Shown here: positions 1-11,312 of the stretch, in pieces
How the letters are laid out: each line of letters starts with the position of its first letter
Position numbering within the stretch: position 1 is the stretch's first letter
NCBI GenBank assembly: GCA_037951165.1
Contig: JBBDHG010000166.1
Coordinates: forward strand, 910,001 to 974,000
DNA: 64,000 bases
Origin: Lophius americanus
Taxonomy: Eukaryota > Chordata > Actinopteri > Lophiiformes > Lophiidae
Reading direction: 5' to 3'
Position numbers and translations under genes: made by a program
Notes under the pieces: model-generated
Told to the model about the DNA's origin: nothing
Seen by the model: the letters and a program-made list of their open reading frames with translations, nothing else
Database searches by the model: none

Positions 1-395
1 AAGCCGTTTAGAGAGGGAGCCTCAACCCGGCAGACGCCGCCGGAACGCAGAGCCTTGTTCTGATCTTTTAATAATAAGAGTAATAACGCGTCAGGAATGA
101 CATTAGAGCAGCTCTCAACACACCTTTGGAATCCTTTCATTTAAAATGATGTTCTTTATCTATTATACATACAGGAATGGTTAATACACACTTGTAAATA
201 TGTGTATACATGTATTTATATATATATATATATGTATGTGCATAAATGTGTACACACACAGATACACATTAATATATTTAGACATTAAGATACACGTTAT
301 TAACATATATATTGAATACATTTGTATAAATTCATATATACCTACAAATACTTGTACATACTGTATACTTATAAACACACAATACACACACATAT
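1..395. other. Single-copy AT-rich sequence, no gene seen
   Basis: Nothing recognisable apart from a short (TA) run near 217-233. The overlapping open frames here are rich in Tyr, Ile, Cys and Val, as expected from TA/CA-rich DNA. Confidence 0.6.
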
Positions 396-401
396 CCATA
401 T

Positions 402-800
402 CATCACACACACACACTCACACACACACACACATGGTTTATATACACACAAACACACACACATGGTTTATATACACACAAACACACACTCATATATACA
501 CGTATATATATATATTCACACACACACACATATTGTTTATATACACACAAACACACACTCATATATACACGTATATATATATATTCACACACACACACAC
601 ATGGTTTATATACACACAAACACACACTCATATATACACGTATATATATATATTCACACACACACACATATTGTTTATATACACACAACACACCCACACA
701 TACACACACGTATATATATATTCACACACACACATATTGTTTATATACACACAAACACACACTCATATATACACGTATATATATTTATACACACAATTTT
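402..800. repeat. Tandem array of a 69-bp CA/TATA compound unit
   Basis: The segment TTTATATACACACAAACAC recurs at about 437, 467, 536, 604, 673 and 739. From 467 on the step is 66-69 bp. Each full unit has a (CA)n part, a constant linker, and a CGTATATATATAT part. This is a minisatellite built from microsatellites. It produces open frames of up to 255 codons made of His, Thr, Tyr and Ile, which I do not regard as genes. Confidence 0.9.
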
Positions 801-831
801 CCAAACATATAATCATACAAACACTTATATA

Positions 832-906
<75 letters not shown>

Positions 907-930
907 ATATATATATACACGTATATATAT
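832..930. repeat. (TA)n microsatellite
   Basis: Nearly uninterrupted TA dinucleotides from about 838 to 900, flanked by imperfect TATG/TACG variants. Confidence 0.95.
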
Positions 931-960
931 TTACACAAACACATGTATTTGTGTAATGTT

Positions 961-1645
961 TAAGTAATTCCAGCCTGAATCTTTATACTAATGTGTACTT
1001 TTACATTCTACATACCTTTACAGTATTTCTCAACTAACTGATCTTTAATGCCGTTGATTTACTGAAGACGTTTATTCTAGTCGTTTTAGGAAAAAACACT
1101 TTCTTTTGGGGTTTTTACTCTCCGTCCTCTGAATGTTGTGTGATTATTGGAACCGATCTTAATCATTCAAAATGAGGGATAATTGATAAAATCACATTAA
1201 ACCAGAAGAAACTCATTCGCTGTTAGTGGATGAAAGCATCATTATCGAACCTTTGAATTCAAATCTAAACACACGACACATTTCATTGACCCCTTTTCCG
1301 TAAACTATTCTCCTTTTTGTCATTATCAGATTAAATCTGTACGCGTTTGGGAATCAGAGAACGTCCAGAGCGACTCATTTCACCCCCTCAGTTATCGCAA
1401 CCTGCCACAAGTCGACATCCAAAACACGCTCCGCGGCTTTTTTGGTAATCGGGTTCAGGGAGGTTCTTTTGGGAAGAGTTGGCGCTCCCAGCAATCACAG
1501 CAGAAACAAAGCCGATAAAAAAAAATAGTTCAAAGAGCCGTAACAGCAGTTCTCAGAAAATCCTTTTCATCGTTTATCTGCTGAACCTCTCAATCGGCGC
1601 CGCTACTGTACCGACTTCACAAACAAAGACCGATTTAGCCCCTAA
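961..1645. other. Gene-free sequence
   Basis: No coding, RNA or repeat signal that I recognise. Confidence 0.5.
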
Positions 1646-1676
<31 letters not shown>

Positions 1677-1677
1677 G
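1646..1677 (+). repeat. (AAC)n microsatellite
   Basis: About ten AAC/CAA triplets in a row. They give the Asn run in a chance 85-codon frame at 1479-1736, which has no recognisable domain. Confidence 0.9.
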
Positions 1678-1920
1678 ACGGCGACAACCACAGCGTGCCT
1701 CTTCGGGTACAGGCTCCTGACAGGAAACGGCGGTAATGGCAGTTCTTCAAAGATGTCGCTTAAGCGCTGTCATAGTAACAATAGCATGTGACCAGCTTAA
1801 GCATCGGGTTCTGGCGACACCTGAAGCATCGGATTAGTGAAGACAAAAAAACAGGAGTGAGGTTTGCCTGAGAACGTCTCGATGACATATTGCTAAATGT
1901 CTGGCAGCTATTGAGCTCCA

Positions 1921-1961
1921 GGGTGGGTGGGGGTCGGTTTGGGGTGGAGGGGGTGGAGGGG
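1921..1961 (+). other. G-quadruplex-type sequence
   Basis: Four G tracts of three or more (GGG, GGG, GGGGG, GGGG) are separated by loops of 1, 1 and 7 bases at 1921-1944, with more G tracts to 1961. This fits the usual G3+N1-7 pattern. Folding is inferred, not shown. Confidence 0.55.
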
Positions 1962-2280
1962 TATCATCTGCAGCCCTCAAACTCGCCTGAAATTGATGAA
2001 TGATGCAGCTTGAAAGGGTTTGTTTGGAGTTCAGCGAGACGAGCCGTCCTGAATAGATTGTGAAGATCACATGTCAGCAGGATACAGAGATTTTCTTACT
2101 GGACCAAGGTTGTATGTGTCAGAGAAATTTTATCCAGCTTCCTGATGGAGTTCATTTTTCTCCCCCCCCCCCTGCCTCGCCTCCGTGCCCCTTTATAGGA
2201 GCGAGGATTTATGAGAGGGGATGACATATCAGGACAAAAAAGTTACAGAGCTATTTTATACCTTTTATTATACGACTCCA

Positions 2281-2668
2281 GTGTGTGTGTGTGTGTGTGG
2301 GTGTGGGTGTGTGTGTGTGTGTGTGTGGTTGTGTGTGTTTGTGTATGTGGGTGTGTGTGTTTGTGTGTGTGGGTGTGTTTGTGTGTGTGGGTGTGTGTGT
2401 TTGTGTGCGTGGGTGTGTGTTTGTGTGTGTGGGTGTGTGTGTGTGCGTGTGTGTGTATGGATGTGTGTGTGTGTGTGTGTGTGTGTGGATGTGTGTGTGT
2501 GTGAGTGGATGTGTGTGTGTCTGAGCGGGTGTGTGTGTGTGTATGGATGTGTGTGTGTGTGTGTGTGTGTGTGTGGATGTGTGTGTGTGTGAGTGGATGT
2601 GTGTGTGTCTGAGCTGGTGTGTGTGTGTGTGTGTGTATGGATGTGTGGGTGTGTGTGAGTGGGTGTGT
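2281..2668. repeat. (TG)n array with an 86-94-bp higher-order unit
   Basis: TG-rich throughout. Blocks beginning TATGGATG recur at 2456, 2542 and 2636. Each of the first two runs through TG, GGATG, GAGTGGATG and CTGAGC(G/T)GG, so local segments have duplicated. The Cys/Val or His/Thr frames on either strand are repeat translations. Confidence 0.9.
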
Positions 2669-2692
2669 TTGAAGTCTACAGCAGTGAGAGGA

Positions 2693-2735
2693 AATATATA
2701 CATATATACATAAATATACATATACATCTATTTAC

Positions 2736-2806
<71 letters not shown>

Positions 2807-2860
2807 CATATACATATATGTACACATGTACATATACATATAAATATATATATATACACA
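2693..2860. repeat. (TA)n microsatellite with TACATA variants
   Basis: TA dinucleotides with interspersed TACATA/TGTACA. It follows directly after the TG array, making a compound 580-bp low-complexity block. Confidence 0.93.
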
Positions 2861-2869
2861 CTATATTGT

Positions 2870-3600
2870 TTTATATTGAGTCTTAACAGCTATTTCTGTT
2901 TTCTATATATACCTGTAACTATACACACACATGCACATACACACACACAGATACAATTTGTGTGGAATAGTGGATAGAGATACTGTCCACTATATTAACG
3001 AGGAGAGACTTTCAGCTGGGGGTGAATAATTATCAGATGAACGTCAAAAGTTTCCTTTGATGTCAATTTAACTGAATGTTGAACAATGCCACAACAATTC
3101 TCAGTTACTATCTCCAGATTCAATTTTAAAGTTCAAAGCGGACCTTGTGAAATGCCTTTTTTAGTTTTATAATATATTCAAACGTAATTGTTCCATATAA
3201 TAGTTCATTTCAGATACTACTTTGATTATTTCCTTGTGTTACTTCTCTTCTTTGTAACTAACATTAATTATATTTTCCTTGTGTTATCAATTAATGTTTT
3301 TTTTAAAATTGTTTTTGTTGTGACGATTCTAATTGCCATTTGTATTATTAATTGAAAACTAAATAACGAGTCTAGTACTCTGAATCTAAATTTTCAAACA
3401 ATGAATGATTGAGCTATTCGGATTGTAGCTCCAAGAAAATGTGAAAAACTATTGGACCTCCTGATCTGTTTTTCTATGGTTATAATTTCAAACCTGTATT
3501 TTGGGTGTTCTGTCAGGTTGCCTTCGTTTAACTTTATAATTAGTCTGAAGATCCTTTGAAGCCTCCTGGTGTTTGATGTGAGTGGGCCGAATTATAGCCA
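2870..3600. other. AT-rich gene-free sequence
   Basis: No coding or RNA signal. It ends where a family X repeat copy begins. Confidence 0.5.
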
Positions 3601-3604
3601 CAAA

Positions 3605-4215
3605 GAAATCGTGAGATCCTTCGTGTTAACTCGATAACGCAAAAACTGTATCGTGGATTATTCTCACATAATGTCCAAATTTTGCTGCATATGAATGGAT
3701 TCAAGGAACTCTCTCTTATATTTTACTCTAAAAGTTAATATCTAAGTCACTAGAGGGAGCTTTCTTACGAAAAACTATTGTTTCTAGAAATAACCTCAAA
3801 CCAATGTCATAGATTATTTTCCAATTTTATACACACTTAGACTTTAGTGCAAGGAAGAACTGGATTGATTTTGTGAAAAGGTCTCTTTTATATTTCTGCC
3901 ACTAGGGGGAGCTTTGGCTCCAAAGGTTTTCGGCCCATAATTTCTCATCCATTTAATCCAAATTTGGAACATTTGGATAAACCCAAAGAGATCTATCTTA
4001 CAAATATATCATATTTTACTCTAATAATGTGTATTTTAGTCATTAGGGGGCGCACTTTCTCAACTCTCTATTGGTCCGTTTTTGTCCCACTGTGATCTCA
4101 TACTGTAATCTCATATTGTATATGAGATACAAGATGGTTGTGCACACAATGAATGGAATTCTGGGTATTTTTGGGGATAGTCCCTTGCTGTCGGGAATGA
4201 CAGCACAGACAGATG
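3605..4215 (+). repeat. Family X interspersed repeat (forward, near full length)
   Basis: The copy starts around GATCCTTCGTGTTAACTCG (3617). It contains GAAGAACTGGATTGATTTTG (about 3855), at least two modules ending in TAGGGGGAGC or TAGGGGGCGC, TCATATTTTACTCTAAT (about 4009), and ends in GGGGATAGTCCCTTGCTG and ATGACAGCACAG. The same words recur in the same order in the other X copies of this window. No protein frame is preserved. The element type is unknown to me. Confidence 0.8.
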
Positions 4216-4221
4216 GATGAA

Positions 4222-4252
4222 ATCTTTATTAATCCGTAAAGGGAAATTGATG
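4222..4252 (-). repeat. Retroelement-like poly(A)-side tail, minus strand
   Basis: On the minus strand this reads as a CCCTTTACGGATTAATAAAG-type tail, a common 3' end of fish retroelements. It abuts the end of the X copy. It may be part of that copy or a separate short insertion. Confidence 0.35.
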
Positions 4253-5255
4253 AGATACCGACAAACTAGCATATGTCTAGTGAAGACCTTTTGTATGAAA
4301 CCTGTTTGAGGAGGTTCAGACGGGGTAACGAAATAAAACTGGTAAAGAAAAACAGTCTTGTTGCAGGTCAATGACATCAGAGTAAGCGGAATTACAACTG
4401 TCAGCTCCAACTGACTCCACTTTATGAAGATCTTCGTCACTTTCAGCTTCACCTGCTGATTGACAGCCTAATAGAAATCTCCGGTGATGCTGACGGGTAG
4501 AAATTAGTTCTGAAAACCGATGTGCTTTTGCACCTTAATCACCTTTTCTTTTCTTTTTTTTTTATGGTGCGATAATAACCCTATCATAGAAAAGTAATAA
4601 ACTTGGTTGCAGGGTGCAGCGTGAGCTCTGCTACATCCCATTTCCCAGCTGTGAATGTTGACATTTACCTAAGGCTGCATTCAGACTGAAGACTTCAATC
4701 TAACCTTAACGGGGGCAATAATATTTAATGAACAAGAGCAGATTGAATTTAACTGGTTAGTAGATGGTCGTATGTGAATATTTGGACAGGTGTAGCAAAC
4801 AATCCAAACAACTTAGTCACACTTGCTTCATTCGTAATGCGACACAGTACAATTACTTGTGCGATTAGATTCAGTCGTATTCAGTCATTCCACGGATGTT
4901 ACCGTAAAGGCCACCTTTTTTGTTTTCATCGGCACGCACACTTTTCAAAGTTAAGGGGAACTGATGTGGCAACATGAATGTTTATAGTCAGCAGTGTGGA
5001 TTTTTACACCCGAAAAGAATAAGTCGTTGGCTACCAGGCATATGTGTCGGTTAAATGTTGTGCTAATATCGCAATCCAATTTGTCCGTCAAATTGGTTTC
5101 AGTTTAGTTTGCGTTGGTTGAACCCCGCAGCAGAACTAAAGTCAGTCTAGTAGAATAAGCTGCAAAGGGGTTTGTCTGTTTTCCCTAATGTCAGACTTAA
5201 ATGAAGCGATTCGATTTTTTTAATATCATTCTAATTATCTATCACACACTTTGTT
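4253..5255. other. Gene-free sequence
   Basis: No recognisable exon, RNA or transposon. Short chance frames only. Confidence 0.5.
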
Positions 5256-5500
5256 TTTTCTGACATAACTTCCTAATCATTGGTCGGATTTGTTTGCATA
5301 TGAATTGACTCGAGGGTATTCATCTATGATACCATGTGTTACACAGTCAGGGTACATTTTTCCCTCTTTAAAGGGAGCATTTAAAAATAAAATACTGTGG
5401 ACGTAATTCTACATTTCGTTTGAGCAGTTCAAAAAGGGGGGTTGATTGTACAACGCAGGGGATCGGGGACTACACTTGTTGTCCGTGATGACAGCATAGG
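5256..5500 (+). repeat. Family X repeat (forward, degraded)
   Basis: It retains GACATAACTT, CATTGGTCGGATTTG, ATGAATTGACTCGAGG, the 3' block TTGTACAACGCAGGGGATCG, and GATGACAGCATAGG. The AGGGGGAGC word is decayed to AAAGGGAGC. Confidence 0.7.
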
Positions 5501-6630
5501 TCTATTTCATTACCCCCGTCTCATTAAAGTATGTTATTCAAATAAATACTCTGGTAGATTTTTTTTGAGTGTAAAGCTACCACAAAATAAGCTGGTATTT
5601 GTTTTAGGGGGTGCAATATATTTCATCAAATATGAGCTGCTGCAGATTACAAAGTTTACAAGGGAGACTTTTGAAGCAAGAAATGAAGGATAAGGTCATT
5701 TTTTACATTTGAAAAGCCCCCTCAGCCACCTCTTACCCCGAGCTGGTTGACCTTATCCCTTAACCCAGAGTGCCTTGCATCAACCGACGGCACTGAATCA
5801 TATAAATACTTTTTAAAGAATATTAGTATGGAGTATTGAAAAGCAACAATGAAGTGCTAGGGGCCACCATCATCTATTATCCAGAGAGAGTGAAGAGAAA
5901 AATAAGTGCTGTTTCGAGACCGTCTGAGCCAAACCCAAAGTAACTACTAACAGTTTGACCTACTTCATATCCAGCAGGCCTGTAGGGGTTTTTTACTTCT
6001 TCTCATATTTGCTGATGAGACCTTAGAAGAAAGTTGCATTATGGGCCGGGAAGAAGGCTAGTGTTTGAAAAACAAATATTAGATGAAGTGAATAAACAGA
6101 GCCGGCAAACCCAAACGCAAAAACAACCTCGAATGGCCACATGACCTCGACCTAATTACCTCGGATTATCCGGCATCATATTTAGATGGTTTAGATGGTG
6201 AACTGAAATAATGACTGTGCTGAATAATAGAGTCGATTTGGCCCTGGTATTCATGCTGTTTGTTGGAGGCGCTGCCTGTTGTTCTATTTTAAACATTTCC
6301 TGAAATAAAATACCAAACTCAGAAAAACCTTGTCAGTTAGCCGTCGTGAGTTTAATCTATTTTTCATGGATCGGAGGTCGACAGGGATTTGATTTTTATT
6401 ACTAGCAGGCACCCGCTTTTAGTTACAGAGGTCTGAAAAAGTAATATAAGCGCAAGAGTGAATAAACAATCCAGAAAGCAAACATTGCTTAGCTAAAACA
6501 AACACCTCCACGGGCCCAGAGGAGGAAATTGGGGCTCAAAAGTAAATTCTTGGATAAAGCAGGGCTTTCCCCCAACGGCAGCCTATTCTGTTGGAGGAAT
6601 GGTATCCTATGGAGGATTTCTTATAAGCCA
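5501..6630. other. Gene-free sequence
   Basis: No coding, RNA or named repeat signal that I can support. Confidence 0.5.
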
Positions 6631-6632
6631 TC

Positions 6633-6792
6633 ACTCCCTCTCCCTCTTTCTCTCTCTCTCTTTCACACACACACACACACACACATACACACATGCATGT
6701 CTTTAAGTCTTTGTGAGGACCTCATTGTCTTAGTTATTTGTGAGGACCACACACACACACACACATGCACACACACACACACCACACACACT
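6633..6792. repeat. (TC)n/(CA)n microsatellite pair
   Basis: TC run at 6633-6662 and CA runs at 6664-6694 and 6748-6790. Between the CA runs the word TTTGTGAGGACC(T/A)CA occurs twice (about 6709 and 6738), which points to a local duplication. Confidence 0.9.
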
Positions 6793-6794
6793 TA

Positions 6795-7440
6795 CACTAT
6801 TACTGGATATGTATTCATCAAACCATGGTGCCATCAGGACAAACTCAGGGTAGCTTTTTTGGACCATCAGTGAAAGCAGGCATCCATCAGTTGTTTTTTG
6901 CACACACCTCAGTGACAGCTCCCGGAGGAAAACGGCTTTTTAAAATTCCACATACCAAGCCTGGCAGTATTAGTATTTGTTTCACTCATCGCCGATGTGA
7001 CGTCTGTGCAATAAATAACTTGATTATGCCAAGATGTCAAACTTGATGCTGTGAAACAGGCGGCAGAAGGGGGTCGGAGGAGTTCTGTTTAATCATTTCT
7101 GCTTTTTGTGCAATATTTCATATTTTTGTCCTGCATTAACCCAGCTAACCCAGAAACAGGAAGCAGCAAAACACAGCTCTGTTTTAGCAGCTGTCAAACA
7201 TCAGGAGGCAGCTAATCACCTTGTTTCACTGCGGTTCAAAATCTGAACTATGATGGTGGGTAATGTGCAATTCTGTTTATTTTTTTGGAGAAGTTGACGA
7301 GTGCGTTTGACATGCACATATTGAGGCAGACATAATTGTCTCTTTTCCTGGAACTTGTTTATGCTAGAAACCCAGAATAAATGGCAACTTTTAGACTGTT
7401 ATATATAAGAAAGTTACTGTGGAACGGACAGAAAAGTTTA
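6795..7440. other. Gene-free sequence
   Basis: No supported feature. The chance frame at 6765-7046 starts inside the CA repeat. Confidence 0.5.
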
Positions 7441-7442
7441 AC

Positions 7443-7583
7443 CTGTTGGTGTAGGCGCCATCGGATGTTGGTTAGGGAGATTTTTGGACCCAAGGATTCA
7501 ACTGACCTCTGAAATTCTCTAGCTGTAATCCTTGGAGAGTCTTTCGCCAGTCGATCGATCTTCCACACAGTGCATGCGGTCAT
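7443..7583 (-). pseudogene. Tc1/mariner transposase N-terminal fossil (lineage 1)
   Basis: The minus-strand frame reads RLAKDSPRITAREFQRSVES, then LGPKISLTNIRWRLHQ. This has the layout of the second helix-turn-helix of Tc1-type transposases, which typically show K-x-P-R-x-T-A-R-x-(F/L/I)-Q and later (S/T)-x-x-T-I-R-R-x-L. That domain binds the inverted terminal repeats. Only about 45 residues match. I see neither the DDE catalytic core nor the terminal inverted repeats, so this is a dead fragment. The family call is from memory of the motif. Confidence 0.6.
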
Positions 7584-7584
7584 T

Positions 7585-8040
7585 TGCAGACATGTCCCCT
7601 TCCATACTGATTTTAAACACTAACACTCTCATAATACTTTCTAATTATTGATCTAACTTTTGAAACTGACAATTTGAACTATTAAGTGATTTTCTTGTAT
7701 CCATCGCCAAATTTGTGCAGCTCTACAACCTTTTTCTTTCTGACCTCATATTTACCCCAGTGAAACAGGAAATCAATATTCACCTACTCAGAGTTCCCAC
7801 TCATACAGGTGAATATAGAAATACAAAACAAGACTATATCCATGTGTTTCCATTACCTTTTTTTTTAAAAAACTAATATAGCTAATCATGTTCAGAATAG
7901 AATGTTTCTATTTAATATGTTACTTGAAGAAAATGTTAGATATTTGTGTATAGTTTTAATTAAAGATCATGGGTAGAGACAATAAACACACTCTTGTATT
8001 TTCTCATTTTAGGCTGCTAATCTTTTTTTTTAAGGGAGCC
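7585..8040. other. Gene-free AT-rich sequence
   Basis: No extension of the Tc1 fragment and no other feature could be recognised. Confidence 0.45.
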
Positions 8041-8044
8041 AACA

Positions 8045-8260
8045 GTTTGGGGACTTTTCAAAGTTACAAAGTGCTTTACAGGACAAAATAAGATAAAGGA
8101 TAGTGATAAAATGTGTAAGATCATGTGAATTGATAGTAAAATAAACGATATGAAACGATAGAAAATAGACAATAAAACAGAGAATGCCTAAAAAGGCTTA
8201 AGATGAGATACAATTCAGAGCAATACCCAAGAAAAAGCACATTTATTTAATTATGTTCTT
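8045..8260 (-). repeat. Possible LINE/SINE 3' region fragment
   Basis: CAAAGTGCTTTACAGGACAA followed by an A-rich stretch of ATAAAA words resembles the 3' region of common fish retroelements read on the opposite strand. There is no coding match. Confidence 0.35.
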
Positions 8261-8389
8261 AGAAGAGAAGTCAAATTTTACCCTTAGCCAGATTGGTGGA
8301 CGTCCGTTGTACGTTAGCTGTCAGTAGATCAGGTGTTTTTAGGAGCAAGGCATCAAGTGAGGAGTTTGTCCTTGAAGTTGATGTGTTGG

Positions 8390-8672
8390 AAGCAGGAAAA
8401 ATGGGCAAGCATAAGGATCTGAGTGGTCAAAGGCCAAATTGTGATGACTATATGAGTCAGAGCATCTCCAAAAGCTCTTGTCTGGTTTTCCCGGTCTGCA
8501 CTGGTTAGTGGCCTCATAAGTGGTCTAAAGAAAGACAAATGGTGAACAGGGTAATGGGCGCCTAAGGCTCTTTGATGAGCATGGGGAGAGATGGCCAGTC
8601 CATGTTGTTCCACAGAAGAGCTACTGTGGCAGAAATTGCTGAAAAAGTGAACGATGGTTCAGAAAAAGTGTT
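8390..8672 (+). pseudogene. Tc1/mariner transposase N-terminal fossil (lineage 2)
   Basis: From the ATG at 8401 the frame reads MGKHKDLSGQRPNCDDYMSQ then SISKS. This matches the start of a common fish Tc1-type transposase that I recall as beginning MGKxKDLSxF and containing GQSISK. After frameshifts, 8617-8670 reads RATVAEIAEKVNDGS, matching its second helix-turn-helix region. In the intact family the protein is about 340 residues and catalyses cut-and-paste transposition through a DDE core. Here the frame is broken near residue 70, and nothing beyond about residue 90 is recognisable. The reading differs from the fossil at 7443-7583, so two Tc1 lineages left remnants within 1 kb. Confidence 0.85.
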
Positions 8673-8763
8673 TAAAAACCATCATAGACTAAAAAAGGGA
8701 ACCTAGACAAAATAAGGCTGCTACTGCTACTCCTGTTGACTCTGGTTGTTTTCCTCCTAAATG

Positions 8764-8825
8764 GCCTCTCTCTCTCTCTCTCTCTCTCCTTCTCTCTCTC
8801 TCTCTCTTTATATATATATATATGT
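8764..8825. repeat. (TC)n followed by (TA)n microsatellite
   Basis: TC dinucleotides at 8766-8808 change into TA at 8809-8823. Confidence 0.92.
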
Positions 8826-8889
8826 TTGTGTTCCAGTTAGCGAGCATTCCTTAAAGTCAAGACTTTTGATGATTTTGACTTTCTATAAT

Positions 8890-9330
8890 ACAGACATGTT
8901 TGTTTCATCAATGTCCTCACTAAGAAAAAAAAGCTTTAACAAAACATCTCATTGCAAATGTTATTTCTTTCCGAGCATTTATTTATTAAATTTACCATAC
9001 AATTTTAAAAATAAATCATAGAAAAAGCATTCATTTTCATGATGAAATTCCTTATTTTTTAAAAAATGTCCGACCCTTAGTTTTGGGTGTATAAAGTTAA
9101 ATTAGTCTGTCTAATAAGTCCTCGTATGCTTTAATAAGCAAAAAGAAAGACCATCCTACTTACCGAATAGGAAATGCCTCCCCCCAGTGGCCCGGTTGGC
9201 CTGTGGTGTCCCCCAGGGCTCCATCTTCGGTCCCTTACTCTTTAGCATATACATGCTGCTATGCTTTAGTATATTATATTAAACCTGTTTAATATTATAA
9301 CAGGTTTATATAATATACAGGTTAGGTCAG
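8890..9330 (+). mobile_element. Family Y repeat with embedded LINE RT segment (copy 1)
   Basis: Contains the upstream AT-rich words ATGTCCTCACTAAG (about 8911) and an RT segment at 9192-9257 reading CGVPQGSIFGPLLFSIYML. The GVPQGS part is the conserved RT motif in which the Q lies near the active site of non-LTR retrotransposons of the L2/CR1 type. Downstream the family tail is replaced by a hairpin of TATA/AACAGGTT arms (9270-9317). The other copies are at 16.3, 16.8, 26.2, 27.4 and 47.7 kb. Confidence 0.75.
9270..9317. repeat. Inverted repeat/hairpin inside family Y copy
   Basis: The left arm at 9270-9289 (TATATTATATTAAACCTGTT) and the right arm at 9299-9317 (AACAGGTTTATATAATATA) pair along their whole length with one extra T on the left. 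The loop is 9 bases. Confidence 0.85.
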
Positions 9331-10015
9331 GAAACATAGACTCAAATTGGTTTAATAACGTTATTAAATATATTTAACACAACTTAACTTGGTGGAAGTT
9401 GCTAACTTAACGGTATTAAGTAAATCCAACAAATTATATTTTGTGTGTTCGCTTGCAAATGGTCTGTTTTATTATTTGTAATATACTTATTCATGGTTGT
9501 TATTAGATAAGGACAGACCTAGATGGCGCTCTAATGTGGTTCTTACATCAAAAGAAGTGACAGAAGGTGAAGTGAACGCAAGTTATAAATAAAGATAATG
9601 GAAGAAATGAAAAAAATAAAAACGTAGTTGTAATTGATACAATTTAAAGTTTCTTTTCCCATTCTGTAAGGAAAGATTTGGCAACACAGAACTACAGCTC
9701 CAGAGGATTTCATTTTGTAGACTCTGCTTCATAAAACTGGCTTATTTTGGAGATTTTCTTTATTATTGGAGCTTTAACAGTTATAGGTTCTGACAGATGT
9801 GAATGGATCCGACCTGACCTTTAAAGATTCATCAGGTCTGATGTCAAGCCCAGCTGCAGTCCAATCCAGCATTATTAAGACACCATATCCCTCAGAAAAT
9901 GAAAAGCAGGTAATGAAACCAGGAGCTTTAAGGACAAACGGGCAGTGAAGTTCTGGCAGAAATGTCAGGTCTTACCAAATGTAGCTGTTAGGAAAGAAGG
10001 TTTTTTGTTTTTGAG
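9331..10015. other. Gene-free sequence
   Basis: No supported feature between the family Y copy and the LINE fragment. Confidence 0.45.
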
Positions 10016-10019
10016 CGGC

Positions 10020-10325
10020 AAATCTCTCAAAAACACAACGTGTCATTTCACCGCTATGCAGACGACACGCTGATTTATCTTCCGCTGAGACGCTGAGATC
10101 CCAGAAGCCTAGCTGCTGCTGTACGCCGTCTAAACGATGTCAACTCCAAAACAGAAATCATTTTGTTCAGTCTCCCGCTTTCAAAAAATCCCCATCAGTC
10201 TCGGCCCACTTTCCACTTCCATCAAGCCCAATGCAAAAAGAAACCTCAGGGTTACCTTTGACTTAGATCGCACTTTCAAACCACACGTGAGATCCATCTC
10301 CAGAATAAAATCAATGCTCATTGAA
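10020..10325 (+). pseudogene. L2-type LINE reverse-transcriptase fragment (YADD box)
   Basis: The frame at 10046-10081 reads FHRYADDTLIYL, where YADD (10055-10066) is the catalytic metal-binding box of reverse transcriptases. After frame changes it continues with SKTEIILFSL and then LGPLSTSIKPNAKRNLRVTF followed by DLDRTFKPHVRSISRIKSM. This matches the order seen in L2 ORF2: YADDTQLY, then KTE-hydrophobics, then LGP...KP..RNLGV.FD......H....... At least two frameshifts and a truncation at the 3' side make it non-functional. The matching upstream GVPQGS motif is absent here. Confidence 0.88.
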
Positions 10326-10329
10326 TAAT

Positions 10330-11310
10330 AACATAATCAAAATATAAAATGAAATAATAATAAAGTTTATGTCATGTATGATGTATGTATTATAATGATT
10401 ATATAAAGAGATTTTTGATGGTTTCTGTTTGGACTCTTATATTATTTGGGAGGCATTAGTTGTTGGTAATTCATTTAATTCAACCTTGCAACATCTTTAT
10501 CGATGTCAGCTGATGTCTGAGTATCCAACGGTACCGGTAGACTTCTGTGGTTACCATGTCTTTGTGAAATCACCATGTTGAACAAAGATTTGCACGGATG
10601 ACAAGATAATTGACTCCACCCCCCCTCACAAGCACTGACACTGATGCCAAGACCAGGCCGTCTCTTTTCCCATCGACCAAACTAGTGGCAATTCTTTCAC
10701 ATCTTTTATTGGATACACTTCAGGAAAAAACTATCGAGGACCGGACTTTTGGTGAGCTCAGTTATGGTCGTGCTTCTGAAGCCCTGCAGTCGAACGTTTC
10801 TGCTATTAATTACGCCGTAGCTTCGCCACAGAACATCGCAGCCTGACATTATGTCACCCAGAGGCCATCTGGCCCTCATGGAGGATTCCAGAACATTTTG
10901 TGTTCTGTTTTCTACCGCCTGGCTAATCTAAACGGACACACAAATCATATAAACAGTCACCGGGCCCGGGTTTGACAACTGGCTTAAGTGAGTGGGCTTC
11001 AGGTCCAATGCAATCAGAGTGGGAAAACACAGAACATTGCTGAAAGCATGAGGGGGAAGTGTTCCTATTTCTATCTCTTCATCTACCAATTTTCTTTCCT
11101 CTGCTAAAAAACATACGGTGGGCAGGTCTAGAAATGAGCTAATGTTCACTTTCTGTCTATCTATGATTAAGCCGGGTAACAGAGAGAAAAATATTACAGC
11201 ATCAAAAAAGATATTCGGGGAAAGATTCTAGGATAAATAGTAGAAGAAGATTGGTCTTTAGATTTTTATTGATAAAGAAGGATTTCAGGCAGGTGAAGGT
11301 GGCCAGCAGA
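10330..11310. other. Gene-free sequence
   Basis: No recognised feature. Chance frames at 10610-10846 and 10928-11149 have no domain. Confidence 0.5.
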
Positions 11311-11312
11311 TG

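Noticed and set aside
200..967. 255-codon and 213-codon plus-strand open frames
   Set aside because: They are translations of CA/TATA repeats (His, Thr, Tyr, Ile only) with no domain. Frames shifted by one base stay open too, as expected of microsatellites.
2251..2727. 158-codon minus frame of His/Thr
   Set aside because: Translation of the TG array.
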